DNA from: Desulfurococcaceae archaeon AG1
GTDB lineage: Archaea; Thermoproteota; Thermoprotei_A; Sulfolobales; AG1
NCBI GenBank assembly: GCA_003116855.1
Contig: BEWT01000013.1
Span: 32,607-96,606, forward strand
Reading direction: 5' to 3'
Length of the DNA stretch: 64,000 bases
In this document: positions 52,760 to 62,135 of the stretch, piece after piece
How positions within the stretch are numbered: the first letter of the stretch is position 1
Layout: every line of letters starts with the position of its first letter
The notes under the pieces: model-generated
What the model saw: the letters and a program-made list of their open reading frames with translations, nothing else
What the model was told of the DNA's origin: nothing
Database searches by the model: none
Position numbers and translations under genes: made by a program

Positions 52760-53812
52760 TCATAATGAGGCTTTAGATGCGACACATCTGCTGATCCTGA
52801 TCCTTTTAGGCCCTGGACTCACATCATTAGCCGAGTAGATCCTTATCTGATTATTATTAATCTCAGCTAATATTTCGTAATACTCCCCACTATAGCTTGA
52901 CCCTATTATACGGGCTTCAAGAGCTCCCTCACCGATAACAATATCTCTTGGTGAAAAGATCGCTAGAGCTTCTTCCCCAACCCTAAACTCCTCTTTAGAG
53001 CTGCATATAATACTCCCCAACCCAAGATCTATTTCAACTTTATTACCAGACACAGACCTGACCTTCCCCCTAATAGTGTTAAACCTGAGGAGGCTTGCTA
53101 ATACAGGATCGTCTGGGTTCTCGTAGAGCTCGTCAGGCCTCCCAACCCTCCTGACCACGCCGTCGGCTATGAGGGCTATACGATCGCCTATACTAACCGC
53201 CTCTCTGATATCGTGGGTTACGTATAGCGATGTTATCTTAAGACTCTTTATAGTAGCCCTAAGCCATACTCTTGCTTCATCCCTCAAGGCTGCATCGAGA
53301 TTCGATATAGGCTCGTCCAGAAGGAGGAGAGAGGGCTCAAGTACTAAAGCCCTTGCCAACGCAACCCTCTGCTGCTGACCCCCGGAGAGTTGCCACGGAT
53401 ATCTGTCTAACAGGTGATCTATCCTCAGCGCTTCGGCAACGGTCTTCACCCTACTCCTTATTTCGTCCCTCGGAATCTTGCGGATCTTAAGCCCAAAAGC
53501 TATATTATCCCAAACCTTCATATGGGGCCACAAAGCCCATGTCTGTGGAACATAACCTATATTTCTCTTCTCAGGCGGCACGTTTATCCCCTTATATGAG
53601 CTAAAAACCTCCCTACCATCCAATACTATCTCCCCCTCTTCAGGCGTCTCAAGACCTGCTATGCTTCTCAAGAGAGTCGTTTTACCACTCCCAGAAGGCC
53701 CGATCACAGCAAAGATCTCTCCCTTCTCAACCTCAAACCTCCTACCCTTGAGATTCAAAGCCACAACACTACCGAACCTCTTCACCACATTAGAGACGAT
53801 AAGGCTACTCAT
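52760..53812 (-). CDS. ABC transporter ATPase, ferric/polyamine (FbpC/PotA) type
   Basis: The ATPase has Walker A IGPSGSGKTTLLRS, the LDGREVF...VPPEKRNIGYVPQTWALWPHMKVWDNIAFGL block, signature LSGGQQQRVALARAL, Walker B LLLLDEPISNLDAALRDE and H-loop VTHDIREA. The C-terminal TOBE-like extension (GKVRSVSGNKVEIDL, LAIFSPRDIVIG) is typical of the FbpC/PotA/MalK class. I place the start at ATG 53812; the longer frame to 53836 adds eight residues. It forms one operon with the permease and binding protein genes upstream. Confidence 0.9.
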   Translation of the reverse strand: MSSLIVSNVVKRFGSVVALNLKGRRFEVEKGEIFAVIGPSGSGKTTLLRSIAGLETPEEGEIVLDGREVFSSYKGINVPPEKRNIGYVPQTWALWPHMKVWDNIAFGLKIRKIPRDEIRSRVKTVAEALRIDHLLDRYPWQLSGGQQQRVALARALVLEPSLLLLDEPISNLDAALRDEARVWLRATIKSLKITSLYVTHDIREAVSIGDRIALIADGVVRRVGRPDELYENPDDPVLASLLRFNTIRGKVRSVSGNKVEIDLGLGSIICSSKEEFRVGEEALAIFSPRDIVIGEGALEARIIGSSYSGEYYEILAEINNNQIRIYSANDVSPGPKRIRISRCVASKASL

Positions 53813-53817
53813 ACCGA

Positions 53818-55455
53818 TCACCCATAGGGCTTCCACCCAAGTTTAAATATCAAGGCTGATATGGCAAGTATCATAAAGACCAGCACCGATGAAAGCGCTG
53901 AGATCAAACTCATCTCTCCGGCTCCATAACTCATAACGAGAAATGCTCCAATAACCATAGTCTGAGGCATAACAAGAAAAGTAGCTATTGAGTAATCCCT
54001 TATGGCATAGATGAACATAACAAGCCAGGCTATCAACACCGACCTCTTAATAATAGGGATGACAATCCTTCTCAAAGCCAGAGACGAGCTAGCTCCATGG
54101 ATCCTTGCAACTTCCTCAAGCTCGGGCGATAACTGGGACATGCTTGAAGCTATAACTCTTGTACCCATTATAGACCAAGCAACTACATAAGCTATAGCTA
54201 GACCAAGAGGAGTATATATAAGCGGTCTCAGAGGTGTGAATAAGAAGAGCCATAGGAATGCTAATCCTATAACAATACCTGGCATACTCCTTGGAAGTGT
54301 TGAGGCAGCATCGAAGAATCTACTTACAGACACACGCTTACTCCTCAATATAGCTAGCGAGTAGCCCAGCGCTGTTATAGCCCCTAAGGTTGCTGCTATA
54401 GCAGCAACCCCTATCGTGTTTATAATAGTCCGTCTATGATACTCAGAGGAAAAGATAGTAATATAATAATCCCATGTTATACCACTTATTCTTCCTCCAT
54501 AAAGGGGATTAAGGGATCTCATTACAAGGGAGCCAAGGGGTATTATGACTACAAAGATAAGATATACTAATATAAGTATCAGCAGAACCACTCTCCAGGT
54601 CCTGCTAATATCAATTCTACCGATCCCTTTCACCCTAGAGCCTATTACTGCGAATCTTTTGCCATACTTCATTGTAAGATATCTCTGAAAGAGGATGAGA
54701 GAAATAGCAATATATATTAGCATAGACGCAACTACAGCTTCCTTTGGATAAGAAGGCGTTATACTGAGAACATGGAGCCTGTATATATAGGTAGTTAGCA
54801 CCTCACCCCCAACGGTAGTGTATAGCAGGAGAGGTATTCCAAATTGCTCGAATCCCAATACAAGCAGGATTATGGCTGAGAACACTATTGCGGGCCTTAT
54901 CATGGGGATTAGGATCCTAAGCATCACCATAATAGCCCTGGCACCATGGATCCTTGCAACCTCCTCATAAGATGAGTCTATCCCTAAAAGCGATGTAGAT
55001 ATTATCACATATGCGTTAGGTACATGAACGAGGGCAGAGAGAATCCCCGCAGGCACTAGACCATATACATCTCCCCAGAGTCTTGGGAGAATACCTGTAG
55101 GACCATATGCATAGAGCCATGCAAAACCCCACACAAGAGGAGGTATGAACATTGGAACCAGGATCAATGGTTCAATAATAGCTCTTCCAGGGATCGAGAT
55201 CTTGTGAACCGCGATAGAGATGAAAAGAGCTATCGGTACTGCTAATAATGTTAGAGCTGCAATAACTAGACTTCCTATCAACGCTCTATAGAATCCTGGA
55301 TCTCTTAAGGTGTTTATATAGTTCTCCATTGTGAAGAGCATAGGTGTTTCGAAGAAAGGCCCGCCTAGAAAAGACTGGTAGATCATCAAGCCGAGAATCA
55401 GGAAAGCTATTAAACCAAAAAAGAAGCTCAGGGTTTTTAATGCTTGACTTATCAA
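53818..55455 (-). CDS. ABC transporter permease, FbpB-like double-domain
   Basis: The 545-aa permease contains two BPD_transp_1 domains in tandem, about twelve hydrophobic segments in all. EAA-like coupling motifs occur in both halves: YEEVARIHGARAIMVMLRILIP and LEEVARIHGASSSLALRRIVIP, which contact the ATPase. The single-chain double domain is the FbpB/ThiP layout for ferric ion, thiamine and phosphonate importers. The TTG start (55455) directly abuts the binding protein stop after a GGGGATAGG ribosome-binding site. Confidence 0.9.
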   Translation of the reverse strand: MISQALKTLSFFFGLIAFLILGLMIYQSFLGGPFFETPMLFTMENYINTLRDPGFYRALIGSLVIAALTLLAVPIALFISIAVHKISIPGRAIIEPLILVPMFIPPLVWGFAWLYAYGPTGILPRLWGDVYGLVPAGILSALVHVPNAYVIISTSLLGIDSSYEEVARIHGARAIMVMLRILIPMIRPAIVFSAIILLVLGFEQFGIPLLLYTTVGGEVLTTYIYRLHVLSITPSYPKEAVVASMLIYIAISLILFQRYLTMKYGKRFAVIGSRVKGIGRIDISRTWRVVLLILILVYLIFVVIIPLGSLVMRSLNPLYGGRISGITWDYYITIFSSEYHRRTIINTIGVAAIAATLGAITALGYSLAILRSKRVSVSRFFDAASTLPRSMPGIVIGLAFLWLFLFTPLRPLIYTPLGLAIAYVVAWSIMGTRVIASSMSQLSPELEEVARIHGASSSLALRRIVIPIIKRSVLIAWLVMFIYAIRDYSIATFLVMPQTMVIGAFLVMSYGAGEMSLISALSSVLVFMILAISALIFKLGWKPYG

Positions 55456-56691
55456 CTAGCCTATCCCCAACCACTTCTTCCACATAGCTATAAAGTTACT
55501 CCTTACATCTGTCCTCATGATCTCATCTATAATTAGATCTCCTAACTTAACTACAACCAGTTTCTTAACATTTGCTTTGAGATACTCTAAAGAAAGCTGT
55601 GGATAGTCCCGATTATTCCCCATAACTATAACCTCCGCGCTTCCCCCTAGTTTAGCCTGACCCTCCTCTGAGAAGACGAATTCGAGGAAAAGCTTTGCCG
55701 CATTAGGATTCGCAGCTTCTTTGGTTATGAACATTACACGGGGAACAAGGACGGCTAGATCGTTTGGTATAAAGGCACCAACACGAGGGTCTGTTTTAGC
55801 TTCTCTAAAGGCATAATTCGCTATGAGACTTAGAGATATGAGCGCCTGTCCTGTCTTAACCATCTCTATCTGAGGTCCTGTTGATGGTTGGAGCACAACT
55901 CCTATGGATCCTGCTGCCGACATTATGTTGCGGATCAATTCTGGTTCAGCCTTATATTGATAATATGTAAATACAAGCCCAAAGGCGCTTGCTTCAATAT
56001 TAAATGCTGCTATACTCCTCGACGGAAAGAGATCTTTTCTTTGCGTTAAAAGTTTTAAGAGATCTGCGAAAGATTTAGGAGCAAGGTCTTTAGGTATCTT
56101 CTCAGTGTTATAGATAGGAGCAACGAGAGTATAGCTGGATACATATGCTAGGTCTTTGTACTTGGCATCCTCAGGAATCCTGTCATATATCGTGATCCTA
56201 TAAGGCTGAGCACTACCATTAAGAACCAATAAATATTGAAGATCAGGAGCTGCTGACCATAAAATATCAGCTGTTGGAGCCCCAGCAGCCTTCTCACTAA
56301 CATATCTATTATAGAGGGCTATAGTGCCTAGCTCGACGTATTGTATATCTATGAATGGATATTTGGCTTTAAATGCGCTTAGCAGCGGCTCGGCGCTGGG
56401 CCTGTCTAGCGTGCTATAGATCACCAACTTACCCTCTTTTCTAGCAGCATCTATAATCGGTGTTAAGAGCTGCTCTTGCGTTGGCGTGGGCTGAGGGGTT
56501 GTTTGAGTCGGGGCTTGTTGAATGGTTACAGTTACTGTCTGAACTTGAGTGATTCTCTGGGTCTGGGTAACAACTACAGTTTCTTTTATACTAGGCGCTA
56601 CTGTTTGACCAGCAAAGAACCCTAGACCGGCTGCGATAACCACAGCCAAGATCATTATTACTATATATAGCGGTTTAAAACTACTAGACAT
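55456..56691 (-). CDS. ABC transporter substrate-binding protein, ferric/FbpA type
   Basis: The protein has one N-terminal hydrophobic anchor (IVIMILAVVIAAGLGFFAG), a T/Q/V-rich extracytoplasmic stalk (about residues 40-75, TQTQRITQVQ), and a periplasmic-type fold beginning IDAARKEGKLVIYSTLDRPSAEPLL and containing DILWSAAPDLQYLLV. This resembles FbpA/AfuA-type binding proteins, though iron-chelating residues cannot be confirmed. Start ATG 56691 follows AGGTGGG. It is first in the three-gene operon. The substrate could be ferric iron, thiamine, a phosphonate or another solute. Confidence 0.85.
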   Translation of the reverse strand: MSSSFKPLYIVIMILAVVIAAGLGFFAGQTVAPSIKETVVVTQTQRITQVQTVTVTIQQAPTQTTPQPTPTQEQLLTPIIDAARKEGKLVIYSTLDRPSAEPLLSAFKAKYPFIDIQYVELGTIALYNRYVSEKAAGAPTADILWSAAPDLQYLLVLNGSAQPYRITIYDRIPEDAKYKDLAYVSSYTLVAPIYNTEKIPKDLAPKSFADLLKLLTQRKDLFPSRSIAAFNIEASAFGLVFTYYQYKAEPELIRNIMSAAGSIGVVLQPSTGPQIEMVKTGQALISLSLIANYAFREAKTDPRVGAFIPNDLAVLVPRVMFITKEAANPNAAKLFLEFVFSEEGQAKLGGSAEVIVMGNNRDYPQLSLEYLKANVKKLVVVKLGDLIIDEIMRTDVRSNFIAMWKKWLGIG

Positions 56692-56870
56692 AAATCCCAC
56701 CTTTCACTATCAATTGCTTCTAGATAGCTTATAAAGATACCATATTATAATATCTCATCCAATAGTAATTAGAAACCGTTTCTGACCAAGCGTAAGCCTT
56801 AGCTACTTTATATGGGCTCTCTATGTTATTTGAATCTCGTGTAGGCAGCAGTAAAAGTATCAGAGATGTA

Positions 56871-57848
56871 TTATGGTTTCTTAAATGGTTTCATGAGAGC
56901 TGATGGGGGTTTTGCTCTTCTTCCCAGTACTAGGATTATCAGTATTACTGCTATGTAAGGTATCATGTTGAAGAAGTAGTATCTTCTAGCAAGTTCTAGG
57001 CTGCTTGATGCTATGCTTAGCTGTAGTGCGTCTATATATGAGAGTGCTATTGATGCTATGAAGGTTCTCACGGGATCCCAGTTTCCTGCGTATATCATTG
57101 CGAGTGCCATGAAGCCTCTGCCGGCTGTCATTCCATGTCTGAAGTCTCCTAGGTATGATATTGATAGATAGGCTCCTGCTATCGAGGCCATTATTCCTCC
57201 ATATATTGTGGCAAGGATCCTAACCCTATTGACATTTATCCCTATGGCGTCCGCAGATGCTGGATCCTCTCCAACCGAGGTTACTGTTAAACCCCACAGT
57301 GTTTTTCTGAGAAAGATATAGGTTATCGGTACAAGGGCTAGAGAGACCACTACTAGGGGGCTTGTTAGCGACACGACAAGCTCTGCAACCTCCCTTGAAC
57401 CGAGGATTGGGGCAATGCTACTCACACTCAACGGGCTTCCAAGGGTTTTCACAGAAACCCCTACAGGGGCCATTGAGTTATATAGGGCTCCGGTTACTCC
57501 TAGCCCGAAGAGCCATATTCCGAGGCCTGCAGCGGCTTGGTTAACTCCGAGAACCACCGCTATGTATGAGAAGAAAACGGAGATCACAAGTCCTGAGAGT
57601 ATAGCTGCTAGAAGTCCTACTAGTGGATCGCCATACGCTACTGTAACCATATATGCTGTGAAAGCTCCCACCAGCATTATACCTTCGATACCAAGGTTAA
57701 GGACACCGCTTTTCTCGGTCACAAGCTCGCCCATGCTTGCAAACAGTATTGTTGGAAGGATTCTGAGGGATATTGCTAGCGAGACAAGCAGTATGGGGGT
57801 TGTTATGAGGAGCTCGAGAGATTTTATAAGCTCAGGCGGTAGCTGCAC
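56871..57848 (-). CDS. BMP-type ABC transporter permease (second permease, nucleoside class)
   Basis: The BPD_transp_2 permease has about eight to nine hydrophobic segments and the class-specific segments LFASMGELVTEKSGVLNLGIEGIMLVGA and LWGLTVTSVGEDPASADAIGINVNRVRI. These match the YufQ/NupC-type permease of nucleoside and nucleobase importers. GTG 57848 follows a strong GGTGGAGG, overlapping the first permease by 17 bp; the frame to 57878 gives an unlikely N-terminus. It pairs with the permease at 57832-58926. Confidence 0.9.
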   Translation of the reverse strand: MQLPPELIKSLELLITTPILLVSLAISLRILPTILFASMGELVTEKSGVLNLGIEGIMLVGAFTAYMVTVAYGDPLVGLLAAILSGLVISVFFSYIAVVLGVNQAAAGLGIWLFGLGVTGALYNSMAPVGVSVKTLGSPLSVSSIAPILGSREVAELVVSLTSPLVVVSLALVPITYIFLRKTLWGLTVTSVGEDPASADAIGINVNRVRILATIYGGIMASIAGAYLSISYLGDFRHGMTAGRGFMALAMIYAGNWDPVRTFIASIALSYIDALQLSIASSSLELARRYYFFNMIPYIAVILIILVLGRRAKPPSALMKPFKKP

Positions 57849-58926
57849 TAGGCCTCCACCCCCTGATATACTCCACAATCGTTATGGCTATCATAACAGT
57901 TCCAACAAAAACCCATGTTATCGCGTAAGGCGCACCACTAACCCTTTGCAGACTCTCACTACCGATTATCACGATCGATATGAATATAGATGCGAGAGCC
58001 GTACCAACGATCTTCGCCCTTCCAAGAGCCGCTGCGAGGACTGCTAGGTAGCCAAATCCATGATCGATCTGTCCCGAGTCAAGTCTATAGAGCACACCCA
58101 TGATATGGAGCGCTCCTGACAAGCCTGCTGTAAAGCCTGCAAAGAGCATTAAGGCAACAACGATCCTAAATACATTTATACCTGCATACGAGGCAAGCCT
58201 CCAGCTCCTCGCAACCACTCCTAAGTGTGTTTCTATTGGTGATCTCTCAACAACTATATAGAGTATGATAGCCATAGCTAGTGTGATAAATAATGCATAG
58301 CTAAGCCTAGTATCCTCCCACACTAACCCGACTCCAGAAGGCGTCTCAATCACTCTAGGATATTTCAGCAGGGTTGGAAACCTCAGCTCACTTGGCAGAA
58401 CATCGGAGAGAAGATAGCCAAAGGAACCCTGCCCCCTTATAGGGCCGTCGAGGGCGTAGAGAGTAAAGCTTGACGCCACAATATTTAGAAGAAGAGTCGT
58501 AACGATCTCATTAACACCAAACCTAGCCTTGAGCAGAGCAGGCACCAAGGCCCAGGCCATAGCGAAAAAACCTGCTCCCAGTATCATTGTCGTCATTGTG
58601 AGGGCGGGGTGGGGCGTTGAGAGGCTCTTAGCTATAAAGAGGGTCATTACAGCACCTACCAGGAACTGTCCCTCGCCCCCGATGTTCCATAACCCGGCTT
58701 TGAGGGCTATAGCCACGCCCAGAGCTATAGTGTAGATCGCTATGAATCTAACAAGCACCTCTGAGAAATTAAATAGATCTGCAAATGGTGAGAACGCCAA
58801 AATACCCAAAGAATCGAGGAACCCTATATTATATGTAACTGCTACTGTTGATGCAGCCATAAACCCTGCTAGGATTGCTACTATATATAACGTGATCGTG
58901 AGGAAAATCTCCTTAGCCCTCTTCAT
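57832..58926 (-). CDS. BMP-type ABC transporter permease (first permease, nucleoside class)
   Basis: The 364-aa permease has about nine or ten hydrophobic segments and the YufP-type blocks ALKAGLWNIGGEGQFLVGAV, KARFGVNEIVTTLLLNIVA and GVVARSWRLASYAGINVFRIVVALML. Together with the downstream permease and the divergent ATPase it forms a complete importer. It begins at ATG 58926, 64 bp after the binding protein stop, with an A/T-rich gap between. Confidence 0.9.
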   Translation of the reverse strand: MKRAKEIFLTITLYIVAILAGFMAASTVAVTYNIGFLDSLGILAFSPFADLFNFSEVLVRFIAIYTIALGVAIALKAGLWNIGGEGQFLVGAVMTLFIAKSLSTPHPALTMTTMILGAGFFAMAWALVPALLKARFGVNEIVTTLLLNIVASSFTLYALDGPIRGQGSFGYLLSDVLPSELRFPTLLKYPRVIETPSGVGLVWEDTRLSYALFITLAMAIILYIVVERSPIETHLGVVARSWRLASYAGINVFRIVVALMLFAGFTAGLSGALHIMGVLYRLDSGQIDHGFGYLAVLAAALGRAKIVGTALASIFISIVIIGSESLQRVSGAPYAITWVFVGTVMIAITIVEYIRGWRPSAATA

Positions 58927-58990
58927 GAGATTCCCCGGCCTCCGGTAGATGGTGATCAGAGAAATATAAAAAGAGCTCTAAACTTTGGGA

Positions 58991-60184
58991 CTATCCCTTA
59001 AATGTTACCTTAGCAGCTGTTGGTTTACACTCAGGAAGATCTGGGTTATCGAAGCATTTGAAAACCCCTTTGACCGGATCTACGTCGAAGTATATCTTTA
59101 GAAGCCCCATTAATATCATGTTCTGGTACCTCAGGGCCCTGTTTTTCACATCCTCAGGAACATTCGGTCCGAAGCTGACCTTGATTATGCCTGAAGCCAT
59201 TGTTGCTGTGAGGAACCCGTAGCGCCAGTTATCTGTCACCTTATCTATGAGTGCCTTTGAAAACACTACATCCCAGTTAAACACTATAGATCCTAGGAGC
59301 GTGTCCATAGGCTTAATCCTAGGTATATCCACATATACTGTTGTGAACCACACCTTTCTCTCAGACGCTGCTAGGGATACACCAACATCTATACCATCAC
59401 CGCTCGAGAATATAACATCAGCACCCTGTGCTATAAAGCTCTCTGCAGCCCTCCTAGCCCCAGCTACGTCTGCCCATGAGAGCGGTGCATAGTACTCGAG
59501 GAACCTTACATTGGGGTTCACTAGAAGAACGCCTGCCTTGAATGCCTCATGCCCAGCCCATATGGATGGAACCCTTCCACCGCCTATGAGGCCTATAACA
59601 TTGCTTTTGGTTAAGAGGCCTGCTGCGATCCCGAGGACAAAGGCGCCTTCCTCCAAAGTCATCCATATATTATAAACGTTTGGTGCTCCTATCTGGAAGC
59701 AGTCAACACATACGAATAATGTCTTAGGGAATTGTGGTGCTATTTTCTGAGCCATCTCCATATATTGTATCCCCTGGAGTATTATCACGTCATAACCCCT
59801 TCTAGCGAGATCGATCGCAACTGGCTCTGCTTTAGTCCCGTCGAAAAGCTGTCTATGTATTGATAGATCGAATCCATAGATCTCCTGGAGTTTTGTTACT
59901 GCATACCATGCAGCATAGTTCCATGACAGATCCGTCTCGTCTATTGGCAATATAAGCCCTACTTTAAGCTGTGAAAGGGGCGACACGGCTCCCGCAGCAG
60001 GGCTTGCCGTAACCGTAACATACGACGTTACGGTTTGTGTAGCCTGGGCAGCACCTGGCACCGTAACTGTCTGTGTTACTACGCTCGGTGCTCTCACCCA
60101 TCCATATGCTGCTACCCCTGCAAGTATCACTATCACTATCAATAAACCCAGTGTTTGCATAGATACTCCAAGACGGCTTGCCAT
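58991..60184 (-). CDS. BMP family (PnrA/Med-like) ABC transporter substrate-binding protein
   Basis: The 397-aa protein has an N-terminal anchor (LLIVIVILAGVAAYGWV), a T/V-rich stalk, and a BMP domain: LKVGLILPIDETDLSWNYAAWYA, VDCFQIGAPNVYNIWMTLEEGAFVLGIAAGLLTKSNVIGLIGG and the sugar-binding loop VIFSSGDGIDVGV. PnrA-type proteins bind purine nucleosides; other members bind riboflavin or lipoprotein ligands. ATG 60184 follows CCGGAGA. It is divergent from the ATPase gene at 60410. The ligand, presumably a nucleobase or nucleoside, is inferred. Confidence 0.88.
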   Translation of the reverse strand: MASRLGVSMQTLGLLIVIVILAGVAAYGWVRAPSVVTQTVTVPGAAQATQTVTSYVTVTASPAAGAVSPLSQLKVGLILPIDETDLSWNYAAWYAVTKLQEIYGFDLSIHRQLFDGTKAEPVAIDLARRGYDVIILQGIQYMEMAQKIAPQFPKTLFVCVDCFQIGAPNVYNIWMTLEEGAFVLGIAAGLLTKSNVIGLIGGGRVPSIWAGHEAFKAGVLLVNPNVRFLEYYAPLSWADVAGARRAAESFIAQGADVIFSSGDGIDVGVSLAASERKVWFTTVYVDIPRIKPMDTLLGSIVFNWDVVFSKALIDKVTDNWRYGFLTATMASGIIKVSFGPNVPEDVKNRALRYQNMILMGLLKIYFDVDPVKGVFKCFDNPDLPECKPTAAKVTFKG

Positions 60185-60409
60185 AATATATCTCCGGTGA
60201 GTGTAGTAATTAGGGGTTAATAAACACTGTTATTCATTACTACATTATTCTTAAGTTTTTAATCCTTAGTACATAACCTTACACATATTAATATACTAAC
60301 ATATTAATCTATACAGATATATCAATACATTATCTTCTAGCTTTTGATTTTATAGCACTATTATATAAATCCCAGATAGAATAAGTGAAAATGATAGGGC
60401 TGACAAGTC

Positions 60410-61984
60410 GTGGGTGAGAAGGGTAAAGAGCACGTGATCTTAAAGGCTGTTGGAATAACCAAGAGGTTCGGAAGCATTATTGCTAACGACAATATCTCGA
60501 TAGAATTGTATAAGTCAGAGATCCACGGACTCCTGGGCGAGAACGGGTCTGGAAAAACCACGCTGTGTAGGATCATCTATGGACAGTTGAAACCAGACTC
60601 GGGTAAGATCTATATTGACGGTGTCGAGACAAAGTTCAACAGCCCGAGGGATGCTATAAGAGCTGGGATAGCTATGGTACACCAGGAACTCTCACTAATA
60701 CCAACCCTAACTGTGTCTGAGAATGTAGCACTTGCAAAGATGAACAGCTTCAAAATACCAAGGGAGAAGATCTATGAGGAGATCCTCGAACTTGGCGAGA
60801 GGTTCGGGATAAAGGTGCCTCCCGACGTGCCTATAAGCAGACTCTCATATGGCGAAAGACAGAGGGTAGAGATCCTCAAGGCCCTATCTCTAGGCGCAAG
60901 GATACTGATCATGGACGAGCCCACAACCTATTTAACCAATATAGAGAGCGAAGATCTATTTAAATCGCTTAAGAACATGGTCTCTGAAGGGCTAACCATA
61001 TTATTCGTATCCCACAGAATCAATGAGATCTTATCAATAACCGATAGAGTAACCATCCTGAGGGCTGGAAAAGTAGTTGGCAGCGGTATCACCAAAGAGC
61101 TTTCTAAGGAAAAGCTTGTAGAGATGATCGTTGGTAATAGGATTGCCGAGAAAACCCCTGCTTCTTCAGAGGAAACTTCCACAAGCGAGGTCGCGATATC
61201 GATCAGGGATCTATATGTCATGGGTGATGTAGGTCAAATGTCGGTAAACGGTGTGAACCTAGATCTATACTACGGCGAGGTTCTGGGAATAGCGGGTGTT
61301 GAGGGTAATGGGCAGAGAGAGCTCGTAGAAGCCATAGTAGGGCTGAGGAGACCGCTGAGAGGGTCTGTGAGGATAAATAATGTTGATGTGAGCGGCTTTA
61401 CCACTAGAAAGATTAGAGAGCTCGGGGTTGCCTATGTACCAGAGGATCCGGGAGCGGCACTAGTTCTAGACTACCCGATCTTCAGAAACCTGATCATCTC
61501 TCCAATAGTTACCAATATGTATCTTAAAGGAAAGATCCTTCTCGATATTAACAGGGTTAAGGAGGCTATCAAAACCTTGATAAAGATCTACTCAATGAGG
61601 GTTGAAAAACCAGAGCAGATCACATCGACACTCTCTGGCGGGACTAAACAGAAGCTCGTGGTGGGAAGAGAGCTACACGTAGAACCAAAGATCCTTATAC
61701 TATATAACCCAAGCAAAGGGCTTGATGTGGCGACTTCAGAGCATCTAAAACAGATAATCATAAACGAGAAGAAGAAGGGTAAGGCTGTGCTTCTCTATTC
61801 GGCAGATCTTGACGAATTAGTGGAAATGAGCGATAGGATAGCCGTAATGTATAGCGGAAGAATAGTAGCACTGTTTAGAAAAAATGATGAGGATCTTCTG
61901 TACAGAATTGCTCATGCCATGACAACAGGTCAGGATCCTGGGGCTAGGAGGGAACAATTGGATCGATCAACAGCGTTTAAATAA
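60410..61984 (+). CDS. sugar/nucleoside-type ABC transporter ATPase (double domain)
   Basis: The 524-aa ATPase has two nucleotide-binding domains. The first is canonical: GLLGENGSGKTTLCRI, LSYGERQRVEILKAL, ILIMDEPTTYL. The second has degenerate elements typical of this RbsA/YufO class: GVEGNGQREL, TLSGGTKQKLVVGREL, and ILYNPSKGLDV in place of Walker B acidic residues. The GTG start (60410) and a TATA-like TTATATAAA (60360-60368) suggest a short leader. It is transcribed divergently from the rest of the BMP importer. Confidence 0.92.
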   Translation: MGEKGKEHVILKAVGITKRFGSIIANDNISIELYKSEIHGLLGENGSGKTTLCRIIYGQLKPDSGKIYIDGVETKFNSPRDAIRAGIAMVHQELSLIPTLTVSENVALAKMNSFKIPREKIYEEILELGERFGIKVPPDVPISRLSYGERQRVEILKALSLGARILIMDEPTTYLTNIESEDLFKSLKNMVSEGLTILFVSHRINEILSITDRVTILRAGKVVGSGITKELSKEKLVEMIVGNRIAEKTPASSEETSTSEVAISIRDLYVMGDVGQMSVNGVNLDLYYGEVLGIAGVEGNGQRELVEAIVGLRRPLRGSVRINNVDVSGFTTRKIRELGVAYVPEDPGAALVLDYPIFRNLIISPIVTNMYLKGKILLDINRVKEAIKTLIKIYSMRVEKPEQITSTLSGGTKQKLVVGRELHVEPKILILYNPSKGLDVATSEHLKQIIINEKKKGKAVLLYSADLDELVEMSDRIAVMYSGRIVALFRKNDEDLLYRIAHAMTTGQDPGARREQLDRSTAFK

Positions 61985-62135
61985 CTAACCATATGATCTC
62001 TGACCATCATTCTTGATAACCTGGTTTAAAAGATCCTAAGGATATATCTTTAGCCTCAGATGATACGAATATAGATAGAAAAATCTATATCTTCCTTCTC
62101 CTTAACTAGCCTGAAAGCGCTCCATCATAAACACC

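Noticed and set aside
57415..58047. 210-codon plus-strand frame across the permease junction
   Set aside because: Spans the overlap of two real minus-strand permeases and has proline/serine/threonine-rich shadow composition.
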